This document shows, in pieces, positions 12,779-14,986 of a DNA stretch of 14,986 bases (positions are counted from its first letter, which is position 1; each line of letters starts with the position of its first letter). The stretch is taken from contig CAZVCJ010000097.1 in NCBI GenBank assembly GCA_964625745.1, positions 1 through 14,986 of the forward strand, read 5' to 3'. This stretch comes from CAZVCJ01 sp964625745 (GTDB lineage: Bacteria; Chloroflexota; Anaerolineae; VGOG01). The translations under genes and the position numbers were made by a program. A model generated the notes under the pieces. The model had not been told where the DNA came from. It saw only the letters and a program-made list of their open reading frames with translations, and did not search any database.

Positions 12779-14881
12779 TTATCGTGCGAGGTCGTAGGCG
12801 TAGAAGTAGCCAGCGAACAGGATGGGGTTGTAGTACCAATCCTCCACCCAGCGCTGCTCGTAGCGAGCGCCTGCCTCCTGGGACAGCGTGACCTGGATCG
12901 CCTGGTCGTAGAACAGTTGCTGCAGATCGAAGTAGATCTGCTCGCGTTCCTTCGGGTCGGCGGCCATCACGCCAGCGGTGACCAGATCCTGGAACTGGGC
13001 CTTGAGGTCCTCGGGCAGGTTCTGCCGACCGGCGTAGGTGCCGACCGTAAACGGCTGCGCCCAGTTGTGCGGGTCGTGGATGTCTTCGATCCAGCCACTG
13101 GCGGTCAGGGGCAGCTGCCCAGCGCGGAAGGAACGCAGCATCGTGGGCCACGGCAGGCCGAGGCACTCGATCTGGTAATTGGGGTTGACCGTTTGCAGAT
13201 TAGTCTGCAAGATGGCGCACGCCGTCTGGCGGCCAACGTTGCCGGTATTGTACATCATCTGGACGCGGAAGCCAACCTCAGGCAGCTTGCCATCCCAGGC
13301 CAAAGCCATTTCCTCTTCACACTTGTCCAGGTCGTACTCGTACATCGGCCCGTCGGGGTTGTAGCCCAGCATGCCCAGGATGATGGGACCGTTGTTGCGG
13401 ATGCCCTCGCCGTTCTGCGCGTCCGCGATAAAGGCGTCATAGTCGAAGCAGTAGTTGAGGGCGCGGCGGACGTGGATGTCGGTGAAAAAGTCGGGCGGGA
13501 TGCCATTGCCGTCCAACTGGCCGCTGCCGATGTAGGGGTTGACGCCTTCCTCTTGGCTCAGGTCGAAGTTGATGAAAACGTTCGTCCGGCTCACGCTGGG
13601 CAGGCCGCCCCACTTGCGCCACGGCGCGTCGGGGTGCTCAGGATCGGACTGACAGGTGTTGGTCAGATAGTCGCAGATCTCACCCACGAACTCGTCCGCC
13701 TGCGGCCGGTTGGCTGCCGGCACGGCCACCATCTCGGCGTCGCCGGCCTGCAGCATGGCAAAGCGGGTGCCCCACTCGTCCACCAGTTTTTGGACCACGC
13801 GCTTGATCTTTGGCACGCCGCTCGGGCCACCCGGCCACATCTCATCGCCCTCCTTGCGCCAATAGTTCTCGTTGGCGACGATGACCCATTCTTCGCCGGG
13901 CGTCCAGTACTCCAGCTTGTACGGGCCGGTGCCGTTGATGATGCTGCCGAGTTCGGTTTTCTCCGCCCCCGGCGCATAGTAATTCTGCCAGGTGTCACAC
14001 GAGCCATCCCAGGCGCCGTTCTCGATAGCCCATTCCTTGTCCATGGCATACCCCCAGGATTGCGCCAGAGTAGCCAGGAACGGCCCCCAGGGCTGCGCCA
14101 GGTTGAAGGTCAGCGTACCAGCGGCGTCGTCGGCCACCACTGCGGCCTTGACCTTCTCACATACCGCCACCAGCTCCTCCGGCGTGGCGTTGGCCTTCAG
14201 CCCCTCTGGATCGCCGGCATACGCACCCTCGGCGATTTCTTCGGTGATGTCGCCGGAAGCATAGCCTATGATAGGCTCAATTAACAGCCACTGCGGGCCG
14301 TTAGGGTCAGACTGGATCAAGCCGCGCTGGAAGGCGTACTCAAAGTCGCTGGCGGTCAGATCGTTGCCATTGTGGAACGTGACGCCCTGGCGGATGTGGA
14401 AGGTGTAGGTCTTACCATCCTTCGAGATGCCGCCGTTCTCCACGCTAGGGACTTCGGTAGCCAACACCGGCACGTACCCGGTCATCTTCTCCCGGTTGAA
14501 GAAAAGCAATCCCTCCATGGTGTTCATGATCAGCGCGGCGCTGGCGGTGTCGTAGCACAGGTTCGGGTCCATGGTATCAATGTCACCGAAGGTCACGTAG
14601 GTATAGGTGTCCGGACGCGGCGCCACGAACTCGATGGCTGTGGGGGGCGCGGGCGTGGCGGTAACTACCACCTCCTTTTCCTTCTCGACCACCACGGTCT
14701 CGACGACCTTCTTCTCGACCGGCACTTCTTTCTCGACTATCACGGTCTCGACGACCTTCTTCTCGACGGGCACCTCCTTTATGATCACCTCAGGGGTAGC
14801 CGGCGGAGCGCAGGCCGGGAGCATCATGGCAGCCATCGCCGCCAGAGCGATCAAAATCATCCACTTCTTGTTGGTAAACAT
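12779..14881 (-). CDS. ABC importer substrate-binding lipoprotein, SBP family 5 (peptide/nickel/oligosaccharide type)
   Basis: A 700-aa lipoprotein, long for the family. A basic start (MFTNKK), a hydrophobic core and the lipobox LPAC give acylation at C24. Residues 31-73 form a Val/Glu/Lys linker with a repeated 16-residue unit, followed by TATPAPP and then the binding domain (about 90-690). The TFHIRQGVTFHNGNDLTASDFEYAFQR segment, the later GTGPYKLEYW and FxDIHVRRALNYCFDYD blocks are classic SBP_bac_5 signatures. It captures substrate outside the membrane and delivers it to the downstream permeases. ATG 14881 has GGAGG about 7 bases upstream. The family covers di- and oligopeptides, nickel and, in some thermophiles, cello- and manno-oligosaccharides; the nearby glycosidases make the last plausible, the trailing lysA and amidotransferase genes favour peptides. 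I cannot choose from sequence alone. Confidence 0.93.
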   Translation of the reverse strand: MFTNKKWMILIALAAMAAMMLPACAPPATPEVIIKEVPVEKKVVETVIVEKEVPVEKKVVETVVVEKEKEVVVTATPAPPTAIEFVAPRPDTYTYVTFGDIDTMDPNLCYDTASAALIMNTMEGLLFFNREKMTGYVPVLATEVPSVENGGISKDGKTYTFHIRQGVTFHNGNDLTASDFEYAFQRGLIQSDPNGPQWLLIEPIIGYASGDITEEIAEGAYAGDPEGLKANATPEELVAVCEKVKAAVVADDAAGTLTFNLAQPWGPFLATLAQSWGYAMDKEWAIENGAWDGSCDTWQNYYAPGAEKTELGSIINGTGPYKLEYWTPGEEWVIVANENYWRKEGDEMWPGGPSGVPKIKRVVQKLVDEWGTRFAMLQAGDAEMVAVPAANRPQADEFVGEICDYLTNTCQSDPEHPDAPWRKWGGLPSVSRTNVFINFDLSQEEGVNPYIGSGQLDGNGIPPDFFTDIHVRRALNYCFDYDAFIADAQNGEGIRNNGPIILGMLGYNPDGPMYEYDLDKCEEEMALAWDGKLPEVGFRVQMMYNTGNVGRQTACAILQTNLQTVNPNYQIECLGLPWPTMLRSFRAGQLPLTASGWIEDIHDPHNWAQPFTVGTYAGRQNLPEDLKAQFQDLVTAGVMAADPKEREQIYFDLQQLFYDQAIQVTLSQEAGARYEQRWVEDWYYNPILFAGYFYAYDLAR
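14678..14773 (-). repeat. Tandem 48-bp repeat encoding the lipoprotein linker
   Basis: Two adjacent 48-bp units (14726-14773 and 14678-14725) encode VPVEKKVVETVIVEKE and VPVEKKVVETVVVEKE, residues 37-52 and 53-68. They differ by one residue. The stretch lies between the lipidated cysteine and the binding domain and probably serves as a spacer from the membrane or cell wall. Tandem identity makes it prone to slippage, so copy number may vary between strains. Confidence 0.85.
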
Positions 14882-14930
14882 TTCTTCCTCCTTTTAGTTT
14901 GTTTGTGTTGCAATAGGCAAATCAACTTGT

Positions 14931-14951
14931 GGGCGGAATATCTCTCCGCCC
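14931..14951. promoter_or_regulatory. Hairpin in the upstream region of the importer operon
   Basis: GGGCGGA at 14931-14937 and TCCGCCC at 14945-14951 form a perfect 7-bp inverted repeat with a 7-base spacer, 49 bases before the ATG of the binding protein. It could be an operator for a dimeric repressor or a leader hairpin. No convincing -35/-10 pair could be placed around it. Confidence 0.4.
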
Positions 14952-14986
14952 TTATCTTGCTGGTCCCGTTTCATCACCCCCTTTCC

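Noticed and set aside
12917..14284. 455-codon open frame on the + strand
   Set aside because: It is the mirror of the binding-protein gene; its translation is low-complexity V/G/R/H-rich with no recognisable domain, while the opposite strand has a lipobox and clear SBP family 5 motifs.
1..14986. tRNA, rRNA or origin of replication
   Set aside because: No cloverleaf-like, rRNA-like or DnaA-box-cluster sequence was seen; nearly all of the window is accounted for by protein genes and palindromic spacers.

Overview
The window looks like GC-rich bacterial chromosomal DNA, most likely from a Chloroflexota (Anaerolineae-like) organism. The clues are the long Val/Glu/Lys repeat linker behind the lipobox of the solute-binding protein, the lysine-biosynthesis remnant whose N-terminus reads like Chloroflexota LysA, and the poly-C/poly-G intergenic palindromes. 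This placement is an inference from style, not from a marker gene.

Left part (1-4234, + strand): a beta-glycoside degradation locus. It holds the C-terminal end of a GH2 beta-mannosidase-like enzyme, a complete GH1 beta-glucosidase with both catalytic glutamates, and a complete GH94 cellobiose-phosphorylase-like enzyme with its catalytic aspartate. Hydrolysis (GH2, GH1) and phosphorolysis (GH94) of beta-linked oligosaccharides would therefore be encoded side by side. The 259 bases between GH1 and GH94 are filled by a G/C palindrome and a small MITE-like element with 16-base perfect terminal inverted repeats and a second, nested inverted repeat.

Middle part (4221-6084, - strand): a compact operon of a SpoIIM-like membrane protein, a Nudix hydrolase and a small HExxH putative metalloprotease. 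Consecutive genes are separated by one base. A possible 13-codon leader ORF with a strong ribosome binding site lies ahead of them. The operon converges on GH94 and overlaps its end by 14 bases.

Right part (6201-14881, - strand): one long peptide/nickel/oligosaccharide-type (Opp/Dpp) ABC importer operon. In transcription order it has a 700-aa lipoprotein binding protein, a hairpin-rich spacer, DppB-like and DppC-like permeases, an unrecognised polytopic membrane protein, a second DppB-like and DppC-like pair, a collapsed diaminopimelate decarboxylase gene (lysA), and a class I glutamine amidotransferase-like hydrolase (peptidase C26/PuuD type). No ATPase gene is in the window. The importer substrate cannot be read from the sequence: peptides fit the family and the trailing genes, while oligosaccharides would fit the glycosidase neighbours.

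Most notable: the lysA remnant, in which the first ~19 codons are joined out of frame to the last ~87; the unknown membrane protein between the two permease pairs; and the nested palindromic element between GH1 and GH94. I did not find a convincing wholly new multi-gene system; the unknown membrane protein in the two-pair importer is the closest candidate.
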